Source: Rhodospirillaceae bacterium (lineage in GTDB: Bacteria; Pseudomonadota; Alphaproteobacteria; GCA-2731375). From it: a stretch of 54,591 nt of DNA. Positions 32,798-42,508 of the stretch are shown one piece after another. The position numbers and the translations under genes were made by a program. The DNA is taken from assembly GCA_018667855.1 (NCBI GenBank), contig JABIRL010000104.1, forward strand, positions 1-54,591. Direction: 5' to 3'. Within the stretch, counting starts at the first letter, position 1. Every line of letters begins with the position of its first letter. The notes below the pieces were generated by a model, which was given only the letters and a program-made list of their open reading frames with translations, searched no databases and was not told the origin of the DNA.

Positions 32798-33380
32798 TCC
32801 GGCCGCAGGGAACGTCCCCAGCGGTGGTATTGTCTATTGGATTACCGGGCTGTCCGGCGCGGGCAAAACGACCCTCGCCGCCGCGCTGACCCAAAAACTG
32901 CAGTTGGGCAAGAATAAAGTCGTCCACTTCGACGGCGATCAACTCAGGGCCATATTCCGTATGACGGACGTGCATGACCCGGCTGCCCGTCTCGACCTGG
33001 CCTTTCGTTATGCCCGGCTGTGTCAGACAGTGGCGGTGCAAGGTGTCGATGTGGTCTGCTCCACCATCTCGCTTTTCCCGGAAATCCATCAGTGGAACCG
33101 CGAAAACAATCCCCGTTACGCCGAGATATATCTGAAAGTGTCTATGGATGTTCTCAAGGCCCGGGACGACAAATTCATTTACGCCCGCGCCATGACGGGA
33201 GAGATTTCCAATGTGGTCGGCATTGATATCCCCTTGGTCGAACCGGCCGCTCCCGACCTGATTATCGAGAACGATGGCCGATACCGGCCCGAACAGGCAG
33301 CCGAACTGATCCTGCGTCATTTCACGGCTGAACAGGCACGTGACAATCCACGATCAGCCAGATTATCAGGCGCACAATGA
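32766..33380 (+). CDS. Adenylylsulfate (APS) kinase-like protein
   Basis: 204 residues from the ATG at 32766, inside the end of the sulfotransferase gene. The Walker A loop ITGLSGAGKTTLAAAL lies at about 27-42, the magnesium/APS motif HFDGDQLRAIF follows, then VDVVCSTISLF where APS kinases have the FxSP-like lid. APS kinase makes PAPS from APS and ATP, the donor for sulfotransferases, so the overlap with a sulfotransferase makes biochemical sense. No ATP sulfurylase is next to it, so it must draw APS from elsewhere. The FxSPY lid sequence is altered, so a different small-molecule kinase is possible. Confidence 0.8.
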   Translation: MQDTKTTWIGNPAAGNVPSGGIVYWITGLSGAGKTTLAAALTQKLQLGKNKVVHFDGDQLRAIFRMTDVHDPAARLDLAFRYARLCQTVAVQGVDVVCSTISLFPEIHQWNRENNPRYAEIYLKVSMDVLKARDDKFIYARAMTGEISNVVGIDIPLVEPAAPDLIIENDGRYRPEQAAELILRHFTAEQARDNPRSARLSGAQ

Positions 33381-33436
33381 CTGGCCCCGACCATATGCAA
33401 CGAATGCACCCAATGCACAGTGCGGCGTAGGGCATC

Positions 33437-34213
33437 ATGAACATCATGAAACCAGGTGATTTTTCCAATCTCGCCGATGACTACGCCAGCTTCCGCCCCG
33501 GCTATGCCAGGGATGTGTGCCGCGCCGCGCTGGCCCTGCCGAATGCGCCGGCGGGCAAACTTGACGTCGCCGACGTTGGCGCCGGCACGGGGATCTGGAC
33601 CCGCACACTGCATGCCATGGGATGTCACAAGCTGACGGCGGTGGAGCCGAACGAGGCCATGCGCGCCCAAGGTGTCCGGCAATCAGAGGGTCTGTCCATC
33701 AACTGGAAAAGCGGCAGCGGTGAAGACACTACCCTGCCCACCGCCTCCCAGGACGTCTTGACCATGGCTTCCTCCTTTCACTGGCCGGACGAGGCGGCGG
33801 CCATGTCTGAATTTCACCGTGTGCTGCGCCCGGGCGGATGGTTCGCGGCGCTATGGAATACCCGGTATATCGAAGCCAGCCCTCTGTTGGTGGAGATCGA
33901 GGCGGAATTGCATAATATTGTCCCGGATCTGAACCGGGTTTCCTCTGGTCGGTCCGAATTTACCGCTGGGTTAACGTCGCGCCTTCTGGCAGCGCAAGGC
34001 TGGGGCGCGCCGGTCTATATTGAGGGCTACCACACCGAACGCATGAGCCGGGCGCGGTATCTCGGCATTTGGCGCTCGGTCAACGATGTCCAGCAACAGG
34101 CCGGCCCGGAGCGTTTTCAGCGCTTCCTCGACTATATTGAAGACCGCCTTTCCGACCATGACGAGGTCGATGCCGTCTACCAGACCCGCCTCTGGGCTGT
34201 CCAAAGCATCTAG
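33437..34213 (+). CDS. Class I SAM-dependent methyltransferase
   Basis: 258 residues. Motif I is VADVGAGTGIWTRTL, followed by the acidic residue in VEPNEAMR, and the motif II-like LTMASSFHWPDEAAAMSEFHRVLRPGGWFAAL is typical of methyltransferases of the UbiE/type 11 group. The acceptor is unknown. It starts 56 nt after the APS kinase gene. The MITE-like element at 34212 begins right at its stop codon. Confidence 0.88.
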   Translation: MNIMKPGDFSNLADDYASFRPGYARDVCRAALALPNAPAGKLDVADVGAGTGIWTRTLHAMGCHKLTAVEPNEAMRAQGVRQSEGLSINWKSGSGEDTTLPTASQDVLTMASSFHWPDEAAAMSEFHRVLRPGGWFAALWNTRYIEASPLLVEIEAELHNIVPDLNRVSSGRSEFTAGLTSRLLAAQGWGAPVYIEGYHTERMSRARYLGIWRSVNDVQQQAGPERFQRFLDYIEDRLSDHDEVDAVYQTRLWAVQSI

Positions 34214-34419
34214 CAAGCTGCTGAAAATGTCGGATATTTCGTCGAAAACGGGCTGAAACGGTCACTCCCGCGAAAGCGGGAGTCCATGCCTGAATTTTCA
34301 ACATCTCTCAAGTCATTGAAATGCAGGTGTCTTTAGACTCAGTGTGGATTCCCGCTTTCGCGGGAATGACAACAAGAATCGAAATCGACAATCTTGAAAT
34401 CGTTTTTCAGCAAGCTGTT
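34212..34419. mobile_element. MITE-like palindromic element
   Basis: About 208 bp with inverted ends, AGCAAGCTGCTGAAAA at the left and TTTTTCAGCAAGCTGTT at the right. It holds two oppositely oriented copies of a 26-bp palindrome (34263-34288 and about 34352-34377) of the common form GTCA-TCCCGCGAAAGCGGGA-TCCA; the C/G pair of one is T/A in the other, so pairing is kept. CCTGAATTTTCAA and TTGAAATGCAGG form a further inner stem. No ORF is inside. It lies between methyltransferase and acyl-CoA dehydrogenase genes. Confidence 0.7.
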
Positions 34420-34554
34420 AGACCACATTCAAAACGACAAATGCCGGCCATCAAGGTTTCCATAAGCCGGCCCGTTGGCTACCCTGACAATTAGAACCGA
34501 TCGCCAATTTGGCAAAATCGGCCAAACCGTTAACTGGGATGGGAGTGCCAACGC
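34420..34554 (+). other. Leader of the acyl-CoA dehydrogenase gene
   Basis: 135 bp between the palindromic element and the GTG start at 34555. It includes GGGATGGGAGTG as ribosome site region. No recognised promoter boxes. Confidence 0.4.
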
Positions 34555-35754
34555 GTGGATTTTCACATCACCGAGGAGCAGGAACATTTGCGGCAGCGCT
34601 GCCGGGAGCTGGCGGCCGATTTCGCCACCCGGTCGGCGGAGCATGACCGCGAAGGGAGCCATCCGAGCGAGAACTACGAAATTCTGCGCCAGGAAGGTTT
34701 TTGCGCTCTGAACGTTCCCAAAAGGCTGGGCGGCGCTGGCCATGGCCTGCTGGGCCATACCTTGGCGTTCGAGGAATTGGCCCAGGGCTGCCCATCCACC
34801 GCGCTTTCCTTCAACATGCACCTCTCGATTACCGGGCCGCTGATGGAAAGCGATCAGGTCACCGAAGAGACCAAGCAAATGGTCGCTGATATGGTGGTGC
34901 GTGATCGTAAGCTGATCGCCGGAAATTTTTCCGAGGCCTCGAGCACGGCATTGATCGGCGAACGCCCCCTGGCGACACGGGCGCGCCGGGTGAAGGGTGG
35001 ATACAGCCTTACGGGCCGAAAGATGTTTGCCTCCATGCTGCAAGCAGCGGACTATTGCGCCGTGCTGACCTATCCCGATGAGGCGACAAATCCTTCGGCG
35101 GCATTGTTCGTGTTTGTGCCGCGGGATGCCGCGGGGCGCAGTGTCGCGGCGGATTGGGATACCTTGGGCATGCGCGCCACGCGCAGTGACTCACTGACAT
35201 TGGAAGAATGCTGGGTCGCCGAAAGCGCCGCCGTATATCGGACCGATGACTTTCGGGAAATGCGGCGCGACTACGCAAGTTGGTTTTGGGCCTCGTATAC
35301 GCCGGTCTACCTCGGTGTTGGCATCGCGGCCTATAACGCGTTGTTGAACGTGGTGAAAGACCGCCAGCCCCAAGGCTACGCCCAGCCCCTGGCCTATCAC
35401 CCCGATGTGCGCCGCCAGGTCGCGAAGATGAGCGTGGAGTTGGAAGCGGCCCGGCTCATGACCTATCATTCCGCCTGGCTCAGCGATACGGAAGGGCCCA
35501 CGCCGAAAACACTGGCTGCGCTATTTCGGGCCAAATACATGGTGGGCGAGGTGGTCGGCAACGTTACCCGCACGGCGCTGACCCTGGGTGGCGCGCATAC
35601 CATCTTCCGGGGGGGCCGTCTGGAACAGCTGTTCCGCGATGGCGCGCTCGGCGCCCTGCAGCCGCCGCCGTCGGATTTCTGTTTGTATAACGTGGGCCTG
35701 TACGAGTTGGGCCTGGATGCCATGGATATTGTCCCGCCCCTTAAGCCGCTTTGA
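34555..35754 (+). CDS. Acyl-CoA dehydrogenase family protein
   Basis: 399 residues with a GTG start at 34555 behind GGGAG. DFHITEEQEHLRQRCRELAADF opens the helical domain; the middle has NFSEASSTALIGERPLATRAR and TGRKMFASMLQAADY for the FAD/substrate barrel; the end has LTLGGAHTIFRGGRLEQLFRDGALGALQPP. The base glutamate of standard dehydrogenases is not plainly visible at the usual helix, so it could be an FAD-dependent monooxygenase-type or unusual acyl-CoA dehydrogenase. It should work in the cytosol, alongside the Gfo/Idh/MocA gene 42 nt on. Confidence 0.9.
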   Translation: MDFHITEEQEHLRQRCRELAADFATRSAEHDREGSHPSENYEILRQEGFCALNVPKRLGGAGHGLLGHTLAFEELAQGCPSTALSFNMHLSITGPLMESDQVTEETKQMVADMVVRDRKLIAGNFSEASSTALIGERPLATRARRVKGGYSLTGRKMFASMLQAADYCAVLTYPDEATNPSAALFVFVPRDAAGRSVAADWDTLGMRATRSDSLTLEECWVAESAAVYRTDDFREMRRDYASWFWASYTPVYLGVGIAAYNALLNVVKDRQPQGYAQPLAYHPDVRRQVAKMSVELEAARLMTYHSAWLSDTEGPTPKTLAALFRAKYMVGEVVGNVTRTALTLGGAHTIFRGGRLEQLFRDGALGALQPPPSDFCLYNVGLYELGLDAMDIVPPLKPL

Positions 35755-35796
35755 GGGGCTATTTGAACCCTGCACCATGGACAATGGAGAGTAGTG

Positions 35797-36846
35797 ATGG
35801 CGATGTTGAGATTGGCGGTGATCGGGGCCGGGCTGATTGGGCGCGAACATTGTACTTTGATACGGGAACATCCAGGGGCCGAGCTCGTGGGACTGGCCGA
35901 TGTTTCGGAAGATGCCGCATCCTACGCCCAGGGCATCCGCGTACCCTATTATGCCGATTATCAGCAGCTGTTGGATGACACAAAGCCCGATGGCGTGATC
36001 GTGGCCGTTCCCAACCAACTTCACGTCGCCGCCGGAGGGGCCTGCCTGTCGCGGGGCATACCTTGTCTGGTGGAAAAACCCATCGCCGATACTGTGCCGG
36101 CGGCGCGGGAGCTGGTGGAAGCAGCCGAGACCGCCGGCGTTCCCATTCTTGTGGGACACCACCGCCGTCACAGCCCCGATATTCGCGAAGCCCGGCGTAT
36201 CATAGAAGCGGGTGCCTTGGGCAATCTTGTCGCGGTCAACGGCATGTGGATGTTGGACAAGCCAGACAATTATTTCGAAGCCGAATGGCGGCGGTCCCCC
36301 GGCGGCGGGCCGTTGTTGATCAACCTTATTCACGAAATCGATTGCCTGCGCTTCATTGTCGGCGAAATCGACTCTGTTCGGGCCTTCACCTCCAATGCCG
36401 TTCGTGGGTTCGGGGTTGAGGATACGGCCACCATCGCCTTGCGGTTCGAGAACGGCGTGCTTGGCAGTTTCCTGATGAGCGACGCGGTGGCCTCACCCTA
36501 CAGTTGGGAAGTCACCTCCGGGCAGGCCTTGTATTTTCCGCACCAGCCGGGGGATTGCTATTTTTTCGGCGGCCGTGACGGCGCCCTCGCGGTGCCCAGC
36601 ATGAACCTATGGCGCCATGACGGCGCGGGCAAGAATTGGCAGGATCCGTTGTTGCGTCAACATATGCCCCTGGACGGCTCCCGCACCTATCGCAATCAGC
36701 TCGATCATTTTCTGGCGGTGGTTTCGGGCGATGTCATTCCCGTCGTGACGGCCCGCGACGGGATGATGACCCTGGCCGCGACCCTGGCGGTTGAGACGGC
36801 CGCCCGGGAGGACCGGACCGTCACACTCGCGGAAATGCTTTCATAG
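35797..36846 (+). CDS. Gfo/Idh/MocA family oxidoreductase
   Basis: 349 residues from the ATG at 35797; a GTG three bases earlier is also possible. The Rossmann start LRLAVIGAGLIGREHC, the EKPIADT motif with its catalytic lysine, GHHRRHSPDIREAR and the C-domain GGGPLLINLIHEIDCLRFI identify the NAD(P)-dependent family acting on sugars, inositols and other polyols. Substrate unknown. It may share a transcript with the acyl-CoA dehydrogenase. Confidence 0.93.
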   Translation: MAMLRLAVIGAGLIGREHCTLIREHPGAELVGLADVSEDAASYAQGIRVPYYADYQQLLDDTKPDGVIVAVPNQLHVAAGGACLSRGIPCLVEKPIADTVPAARELVEAAETAGVPILVGHHRRHSPDIREARRIIEAGALGNLVAVNGMWMLDKPDNYFEAEWRRSPGGGPLLINLIHEIDCLRFIVGEIDSVRAFTSNAVRGFGVEDTATIALRFENGVLGSFLMSDAVASPYSWEVTSGQALYFPHQPGDCYFFGGRDGALAVPSMNLWRHDGAGKNWQDPLLRQHMPLDGSRTYRNQLDHFLAVVSGDVIPVVTARDGMMTLAATLAVETAAREDRTVTLAEMLS

Positions 36847-36859
36847 TGCCGATCCGGAC

Positions 36860-37414
36860 CTAACGAGGCGTCAAATGCCGGGCATCCGGTGCCGCGCGGT
36901 GATCCATCACCCGCAGAATGGCGGCGTTCATAATATAAACACTCATCGTCGCCGTCAGCTCCAGCAAACCATTTTCACCATAACGTTCCCGCACGGCGGC
37001 GAAGGTCTCGTCACTGACTTGCGGCGCTTCCAGAAGTTCCCGCCCGAAGCGGATGATCAAGGCCTCGTCCGCCGTCAGGCCGTCCAGCGGCCCGTAGGTA
37101 TCCACGATGTGGATCGCCTCTTTCCGGGTGCCGGCCTGCAGGCCCAGCCTGACGTGCGCGCCCCAGATGAAATCGGCGTTGGCGGCCCGCGCCGCGGTGC
37201 AGATGGCCAGCTCCGACTCTGCATCGCTCAATGATGTGTGGTAACGCAGGTGTTCGACCAAATCCGACAGCCGTGCCCCGGCCTGCCCGCCATAGGTAAG
37301 ATAGCTGCTGGGCGGCGGCATGCTCTTGCGGGTTTCGAGGATGTGACGCACCGCGGCGCGGGTCTCCTCAGTGAACGCTTCCGTATCGGATGGGATCGGC
37401 AATCGCGGCATCAT
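36860..37414 (-). CDS. CMD-like (carboxymuconolactone decarboxylase family) protein
   Basis: 184 residues from the ATG at 37414, with AAGGAG upstream; a longer frame to 37465 has no such site. All-helical, with LVEHLRYHTSLSDAESELAICTAARAANADFIWGAH as the core and a duplicate C-half. It resembles the larger group of CMD-domain proteins (uncharacterised AhpD-type), with no CxxC redox pair. It converges with the oxidoreductase gene, 13 nt apart. Function unknown. Confidence 0.8.
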   Translation of the reverse strand: MMPRLPIPSDTEAFTEETRAAVRHILETRKSMPPPSSYLTYGGQAGARLSDLVEHLRYHTSLSDAESELAICTAARAANADFIWGAHVRLGLQAGTRKEAIHIVDTYGPLDGLTADEALIIRFGRELLEAPQVSDETFAAVRERYGENGLLELTATMSVYIMNAAILRVMDHRAAPDARHLTPR

Positions 37415-37598
37415 AACACTCCTTCGTCCGGCCCCAATCGGACCTGCCGGATTACGATGCATCAAGAGGCGCCCCCATGGGAAACAAATTTTCCCCCGGG
37501 CTCCTAATGTCGCGGGAAATCGCCGCTCACTCTTTACATAATGTTAGTCTGGGGTAGGCTCAAATATAGCAGCACAAATCTTATCTTGGGATATACCG

Positions 37599-40500
37599 AT
37601 GGCGTCTCCTGACCTGTATGAATTAGCGAGCCAGATTAAGTCACTCAGATCCGAAGTTGGTATCACGGAACGCAGTGTGCGTGAACGCGACCGTCTCATT
37701 GATGTGCTCATGGAAAAAGCACAACGGCTCGAGACGCCGCGCGACAGCGACAATCATTTCCGGGAGCTGGTGGAGAGCTCGCTTCAGGGCGTATCGATCC
37801 TTGATCAATCCCAGCGATACTTCGCCAATCGTGCATATGTGGAAATGCTCGGATACGATTCCGTGGAAGAATTAATGGAAAAGGTGGTGGCCATAGACGT
37901 ATTTCCCCCCTATGAGCGTGATCGCGTTCGAGAACGATTGGGTCAACGGCTGACTTCCGGTGGTCAGGCGGAGCCGTTCGAGGCTGATATGGTCCGCCGG
38001 GATGGATCAATCGTCACTGCCCTGATCATGGGCCGGCGTATCGAGTGGCACGGCAAACCGGCCATTCTTTCCACCTTCGTGGATGTTACCGAACGCACGC
38101 AGGCCGAAGAGGCCCTGAAGCGGAGTGAAGAGCGTCTTCGGGCATTGATCGAGAACGCCCTCGATACCATCACGATCGTCGGCACGGACGGTACGATCCT
38201 GTTTGAAAGCCCATCGGTGGAAAGGGTGCTGGGCTACAAACCGGAAGAGCTTGTCGGCCGCAAGGTGTTTGATTTTCTGCATTCCGATGACGTCCAGGCA
38301 GCCATCGAGGCGCTTCTTCGCGCGCCAGAAACACCCGCCCGCGTGAGAGAGATTGTATTGCGGACCCGCCACAAGGATGGGTCATGGCGACATTTGCAGG
38401 CGATTGGGAGGAACCTTTCGAACAATCCTTCGGTTGGGGGCATCGTCCTCAATTCCCGCGACATCACGGAACGTGTCGCGGCGGAAACGCAGCTGCGAAG
38501 TGAACGGGACCTGTTTGCCAGACAGGTAACAATCATGACCGATCTGGCAACCCGGAACTTGTTTGAACTGGGTTTGCAGGCGGCGTACCGGACCATCACG
38601 GAACAGGCGAGCGCGGCATTGCTGGTGGAGCGGGTCAGCGTCTGGCTCTATGGGGCGTCCGGTGATGAAGTGGAGTGCGTCGATCTCTACGTCAAAAGCA
38701 CCGGAAATCATGCAAGTGGGGAGCGGTTAAATCGTAGCCGGGAGGTCTTCGAAAGAGAGATTGAGGAGCGTATCATCGCCATAGACGATGTTGCCACCGA
38801 CGAGCGGGCCGCCGATTTACGGTCTCAGGTATATGAGCCACGCGGCATCGGTGCCATTCTCGATGCGTCGATATGGTCGGAAGGCGCCTGCCTGGGCTGG
38901 CTGACCCTGTGCCATGTTGGCGGCACGCGCGAGTGGTCGGTCGCCGAGCAGGGAATAGCCATCGCACTGGCGAGCTATTGCGCCCGGATCGTCGAGAATG
39001 AGGAGCGGCGAAAGACCGAGCAGGCCTTGCGTGAAAGCGAGCTGAATTTTCGTTCCATCGCTGAAGGTTCGCCCGTTCCGCTGCTGATTACGCGGCTCAC
39101 CGACGGCATAATTCTATACGCCAATCCCAGCGTCGGCCCGGTGCTTGGCCTTGCGATCGAGGCGTTGGTGGGTCGTAATGTCGCGGATTTTGTATGGCAT
39201 CGATATGAACGTGAAGATCGAATGGCGCGGTTCGAAGCCAATGGTTTCATCTCCGATGAAGTGCTCGAGATGCGCCGGGCCGATGGGGAGCACATTTCAA
39301 CCGTACATTCGCTGCAGAGCATCAATTATGCGGGTGAGAGGGCGCTTCTTGGCAGCTTCCAGGACGTAACAGAGAGCAAGAAAGCTGAACAGGCCTTACG
39401 GGAAAGCCAACGCAATCTGGCCGAAGCGCAACGCATTGGCCATATTGGCCACTGGCGGGTCAACACCACATCCGGCCTGGCCGACTGGTCACCTGAAATG
39501 CACGAAATCTGGGGTCTTGTTCCGAGCGATACGCCGGTGACGCTTGACACAATATTAAACGCGATTCATCCCGACGATATTTCCGACGTTGTTGCCGCTC
39601 GGGACACCGCCGTGGCCGAAAATCAACCGTATGGGCTTGAGTTCCGGATTGTCAGATCGAACGGCGAAATCAGGCATGTCCGCAATGAAGGTCGGCCGGA
39701 ATTTGATGCCGAGCACAATTTGGTATCTGTCTTTGGAATTTCCCAGGATATCACGGAACGAAAAAAAGCCGAAAATGCGTTGCGGCAAAGCGAAGCACGG
39801 TTTCGCGACTATGCCGAAGCGGCTTCGGACTGGTTCTGGGAATTCGATGCGGAGCGCAGGTTCACATATGTATCCGACCGGTTCTACGAGATTACCGGTG
39901 GTAGCCCGGGCGGTGTTGTTGGTAAGACGGCCGCGGAACAGCATCAGATCTATGAAACGCCGGAAAGCGGTATCGGTATTGACGTTGCCATTGCCAACCG
40001 CCTGCCCTTCAGGGATATCGTCTCGTCCCGAATACTCGACAATGGGCGCAAATGCTGGATACGTTCCGGCGGCATCCCAATTTTTGAAGGCGATGGAAGT
40101 CTTGTTGGCTATCGTGGTGTCAGCACGGACATCACGGAGGAGGTCGAAGCCCGAGGAGCGGCCGAACAGGCAGACCGCCGATTTTTCAATTCTTTGGATA
40201 ACATGCCCGACCATGTCTGCCTTTACGACAGCGAAGATTGCCTGGTTTATTCGAACGGTGTAGCCCGTCAGCATCGGATAAGCCTTTATGGGCGCGATTT
40301 TCTCGGCGAGACGTTCGAGGCGTTCTGTCGCGCCACGATTACTCACGGCCACGTGTCGGAGGCAGAGGGCCGCGAAGAGCAATGGCTGCGGGAACGCATT
40401 CAGCAACATCGCCAGCCGCGAGCCGCCTTTAGGGTGCATGGCCGGGGCGAAACAGATTACTGGCATGAAATTCGCGAGCACCGCACGCCCGACGGCGGCA

Positions 40501-41690
40501 CGCTTGTCACATGGGTCAATATCACGGAGTCCGTCGTTCAGGAGCAGCAGTTGCGTCAGGCGCAAAAGATGGAGGCCGTTGGCCAATTAACCGGCGGCGT
40601 GGCGCACGATTTCAATAATGTACTTGCGATCATTCAAGGCAATTTGGAACTGCTGCATCGCAAACTCGGGGACGATGACGTCGTCGACAGCCACTTAAAA
40701 CCGGCGCTCAGAGCGACGGACCGAGGCGCTGCGTTGACCCACCGCTTATTGGCCTTCGCACGCAAGCAGACCCTGGATGTCCAGGACGTTGACATCGGGG
40801 CGTTATTGCTCGGCATGGACGACATGTTACGGCGCACCCTGGGCGAAACCATCGATATCAAAGTGGATAATGCGGCGACGCCGTGGTTGTGCGCCATTGA
40901 TCCCGGGCAGTTGGAACAGGCGGTGTTAAATCTGGCGGTCAATGCCCGCGACGCCATGCCCAACGGCGGACGTTTGACCATTGAAACTTCGAACGCCCAG
41001 ATTGACGAGTCCTACGCGGCGGAAAATTTGGAAGTTGAACCCGGCGAGTATGTGATACTTGCCGTCAGCGATAGCGGCACTGGAATGTCGCGGGACGTTC
41101 AGGCGCAAATCTTCGATCCCTTTTTTACCACCAAGGAAGTTGGCAAAGGCACCGGTCTGGGTCTCAGTATGGTATTCGGCTTTGTCAAACAGTCCGGCGG
41201 ACATGTGGCTGTCTACAGCGAATTGGGCCAGGGCACGACCTTTCGTCTCTATCTGCCAAGGTCGCGGGCGGCGGCGGCCTCGCCCCTGACGACCGTCGCG
41301 CCGGAAACAGCGATGGGCAAGCCGGGAGAAACCATCCTGGCGGTGGAAGACGACGCCGGTTTGCGGGAGTTGATTGAGGACATGCTGCAAGATCTGGGAT
41401 ATGCGGTCATTGTCGCCGGGACAGGTCGGTTAGCGCTGGATATCTTATCAACCACGCCCCGAGTCGATCTGTTGCTAACCGATGTGGTTCTGCCCGGCGG
41501 CGTTTCCGGTCCGGAGCTGGCGCAAGCAGCCCTTCGGGAGAGGGCGGATCTGAAGGTCCTTTATATGTCCGGATATACGCAAGACGCCATTGCCCGCCAC
41601 GGCCGCCTGGACCCGGACTTGGAGCTTTTGACGAAACCCTTCACATTGAAAGACTTCGGCCGCAAGCTACGAGAGGTCCTGGACGGTTAG
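37599..41690 (+). CDS. Hybrid sensor histidine kinase with multiple PAS domains and a GAF domain
   Basis: 1363 residues, no signal or membrane segment, so a cytosolic sensor. Order: a short coiled coil (1-45), PAS/PAC at about 48-165 and 170-290, GAF at about 315-465, PAS at 480-590, PAS/PAC at 600-715 and 720-850, another PAS at about 860-975, then HisKA with the phosphorylated His1003 in [13 protein letters not shown], HATPase (N-box Asn1115 in [21 protein letters not shown]) and a C-terminal receiver with Asp1295 in [11 protein letters not shown]. Six PAS-like units plus GAF suggest integration of several redox or ligand cues. The output partner is not next to it. A divergent CMD-like gene lies upstream. 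Confidence 0.93.
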   Translation: MASPDLYELASQIKSLRSEVGITERSVRERDRLIDVLMEKAQRLETPRDSDNHFRELVESSLQGVSILDQSQRYFANRAYVEMLGYDSVEELMEKVVAIDVFPPYERDRVRERLGQRLTSGGQAEPFEADMVRRDGSIVTALIMGRRIEWHGKPAILSTFVDVTERTQAEEALKRSEERLRALIENALDTITIVGTDGTILFESPSVERVLGYKPEELVGRKVFDFLHSDDVQAAIEALLRAPETPARVREIVLRTRHKDGSWRHLQAIGRNLSNNPSVGGIVLNSRDITERVAAETQLRSERDLFARQVTIMTDLATRNLFELGLQAAYRTITEQASAALLVERVSVWLYGASGDEVECVDLYVKSTGNHASGERLNRSREVFEREIEERIIAIDDVATDERAADLRSQVYEPRGIGAILDASIWSEGACLGWLTLCHVGGTREWSVAEQGIAIALASYCARIVENEERRKTEQALRESELNFRSIAEGSPVPLLITRLTDGIILYANPSVGPVLGLAIEALVGRNVADFVWHRYEREDRMARFEANGFISDEVLEMRRADGEHISTVHSLQSINYAGERALLGSFQDVTESKKAEQALRESQRNLAEAQRIGHIGHWRVNTTSGLADWSPEMHEIWGLVPSDTPVTLDTILNAIHPDDISDVVAARDTAVAENQPYGLEFRIVRSNGEIRHVRNEGRPEFDAEHNLVSVFGISQDITERKKAENALRQSEARFRDYAEAASDWFWEFDAERRFTYVSDRFYEITGGSPGGVVGKTAAEQHQIYETPESGIGIDVAIANRLPFRDIVSSRILDNGRKCWIRSGGIPIFEGDGSLVGYRGVSTDITEEVEARGAAEQADRRFFNSLDNMPDHVCLYDSEDCLVYSNGVARQHRISLYGRDFLGETFEAFCRATITHGHVSEAEGREEQWLRERIQQHRQPRAAFRVHGRGETDYWHEIREHRTPDGGTLVTWVNITESVVQEQQLRQAQKMEAVGQLTGGVAHDFNNVLAIIQGNLELLHRKLGDDDVVDSHLKPALRATDRGAALTHRLLAFARKQTLDVQDVDIGALLLGMDDMLRRTLGETIDIKVDNAATPWLCAIDPGQLEQAVLNLAVNARDAMPNGGRLTIETSNAQIDESYAAENLEVEPGEYVILAVSDSGTGMSRDVQAQIFDPFFTTKEVGKGTGLGLSMVFGFVKQSGGHVAVYSELGQGTTFRLYLPRSRAAAASPLTTVAPETAMGKPGETILAVEDDAGLRELIEDMLQDLGYAVIVAGTGRLALDILSTTPRVDLLLTDVVLPGGVSGPELAQAALRERADLKVLYMSGYTQDAIARHGRLDPDLELLTKPFTLKDFGRKLREVLDG

Positions 41691-41693
41691 CGC

Positions 41694-41814
41694 ATTTTCG
41701 ATATTCATCGAATAGCCAAGTCACCCGCTCCCCCTGCCCGTCCACCCATTGATGGTACCCTGTGGGTAGACGGGCAGGGGGAGCGGGTGGGTAGTTCAAA
41801 TCCGAAAATGTTCT
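41694..41814. repeat. Extended palindromic element with 27-nt core arms
   Basis: Core arms at 41722-41748 and 41763-41789 begin CACCCGCTCCCCCTGCCCGT and pair over 27 positions with one mismatch, around a 14-nt loop. Outside are CATTTTCG (41698-41705) and CGAAAATG (about 41803-41810). It sits between two convergent genes and can end both transcripts; it may be a small mobile palindrome. Confidence 0.75.
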
Positions 41815-41844
41815 AGAACGCGGCTGGGACTCGACGGAAGCTCT

Positions 41845-42474
41845 CTAAAGCTTGGCACTGGGACGGTTGGAAACGGCGTCGTACCAGCGTTTGGCGTTCG
41901 CGGCGTCTTCGGGCAGGCCCATTTTCAGCCAGCCGGCGAAGTCGATCAGGATCATCAGATCGATGTCCGCGACGGTATAGTTGTCGCCGGCAACGAATTC
42001 CTTGTCGCCGATCATATCGTCGATCCGGCCCAGAAAACGTTGTACCCGCAACTTGCCCCGCTCGCCCAGTTCAGGGATCTGTTCGTAATTATCGGGGCCG
42101 GGCAGGGCGCGGCCTTTCATGCCCGGAACCGTATTTCGCAGGGCCTCCGCCATGCCCATGGAACCGCTGAATTCGATCTGCCAGCGAATGTCGGCGATCA
42201 GGCCCTTTTCCAGGGCCGTGGCGCCCATCAGGGCGGGTTCGGGGTGGATCGCCTCGAGATATTGCCAGATCCCGGCGGTGGTCAGCAGTCGGTTGCCGTC
42301 ATCCAGTTCCAGGACAGGCACGGTGCAATTGGGGTTGATGGCGCGGAATTCATCGCTCAACTGTTCGCCCTTGCGCATATCGATATCGACGGTTTTGATA
42401 TCCAGGCCTTTTTCGGCGATGAAAATGCGCACACGGCGGGGCGAGGGGGCGGTCTTGCTGTCATAGAATTTCAT
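41845..42474 (-). CDS. Glutathione S-transferase family protein
   Basis: 209 residues. The opening MKFYDSKTAPSPRRVRIFIAEKG places the likely catalytic serine at Ser11 or so; INPNCTVPVLELDDG is the cis-proline region, RLLTTAGIWQYLE the gamma-glutamyl site and DNYTVADIDLMILIDFAG the C-domain staple. Some of these bacterial GSTs act as isomerases or glutathione lyases. It is downstream of, and convergent with, the histidine kinase gene. Confidence 0.9.
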   Translation of the reverse strand: MKFYDSKTAPSPRRVRIFIAEKGLDIKTVDIDMRKGEQLSDEFRAINPNCTVPVLELDDGNRLLTTAGIWQYLEAIHPEPALMGATALEKGLIADIRWQIEFSGSMGMAEALRNTVPGMKGRALPGPDNYEQIPELGERGKLRVQRFLGRIDDMIGDKEFVAGDNYTVADIDLMILIDFAGWLKMGLPEDAANAKRWYDAVSNRPSAKL

Positions 42475-42508
42475 GGCTTCAATCCTGTTGCGTTGCTTTG
42501 CGCTTATC

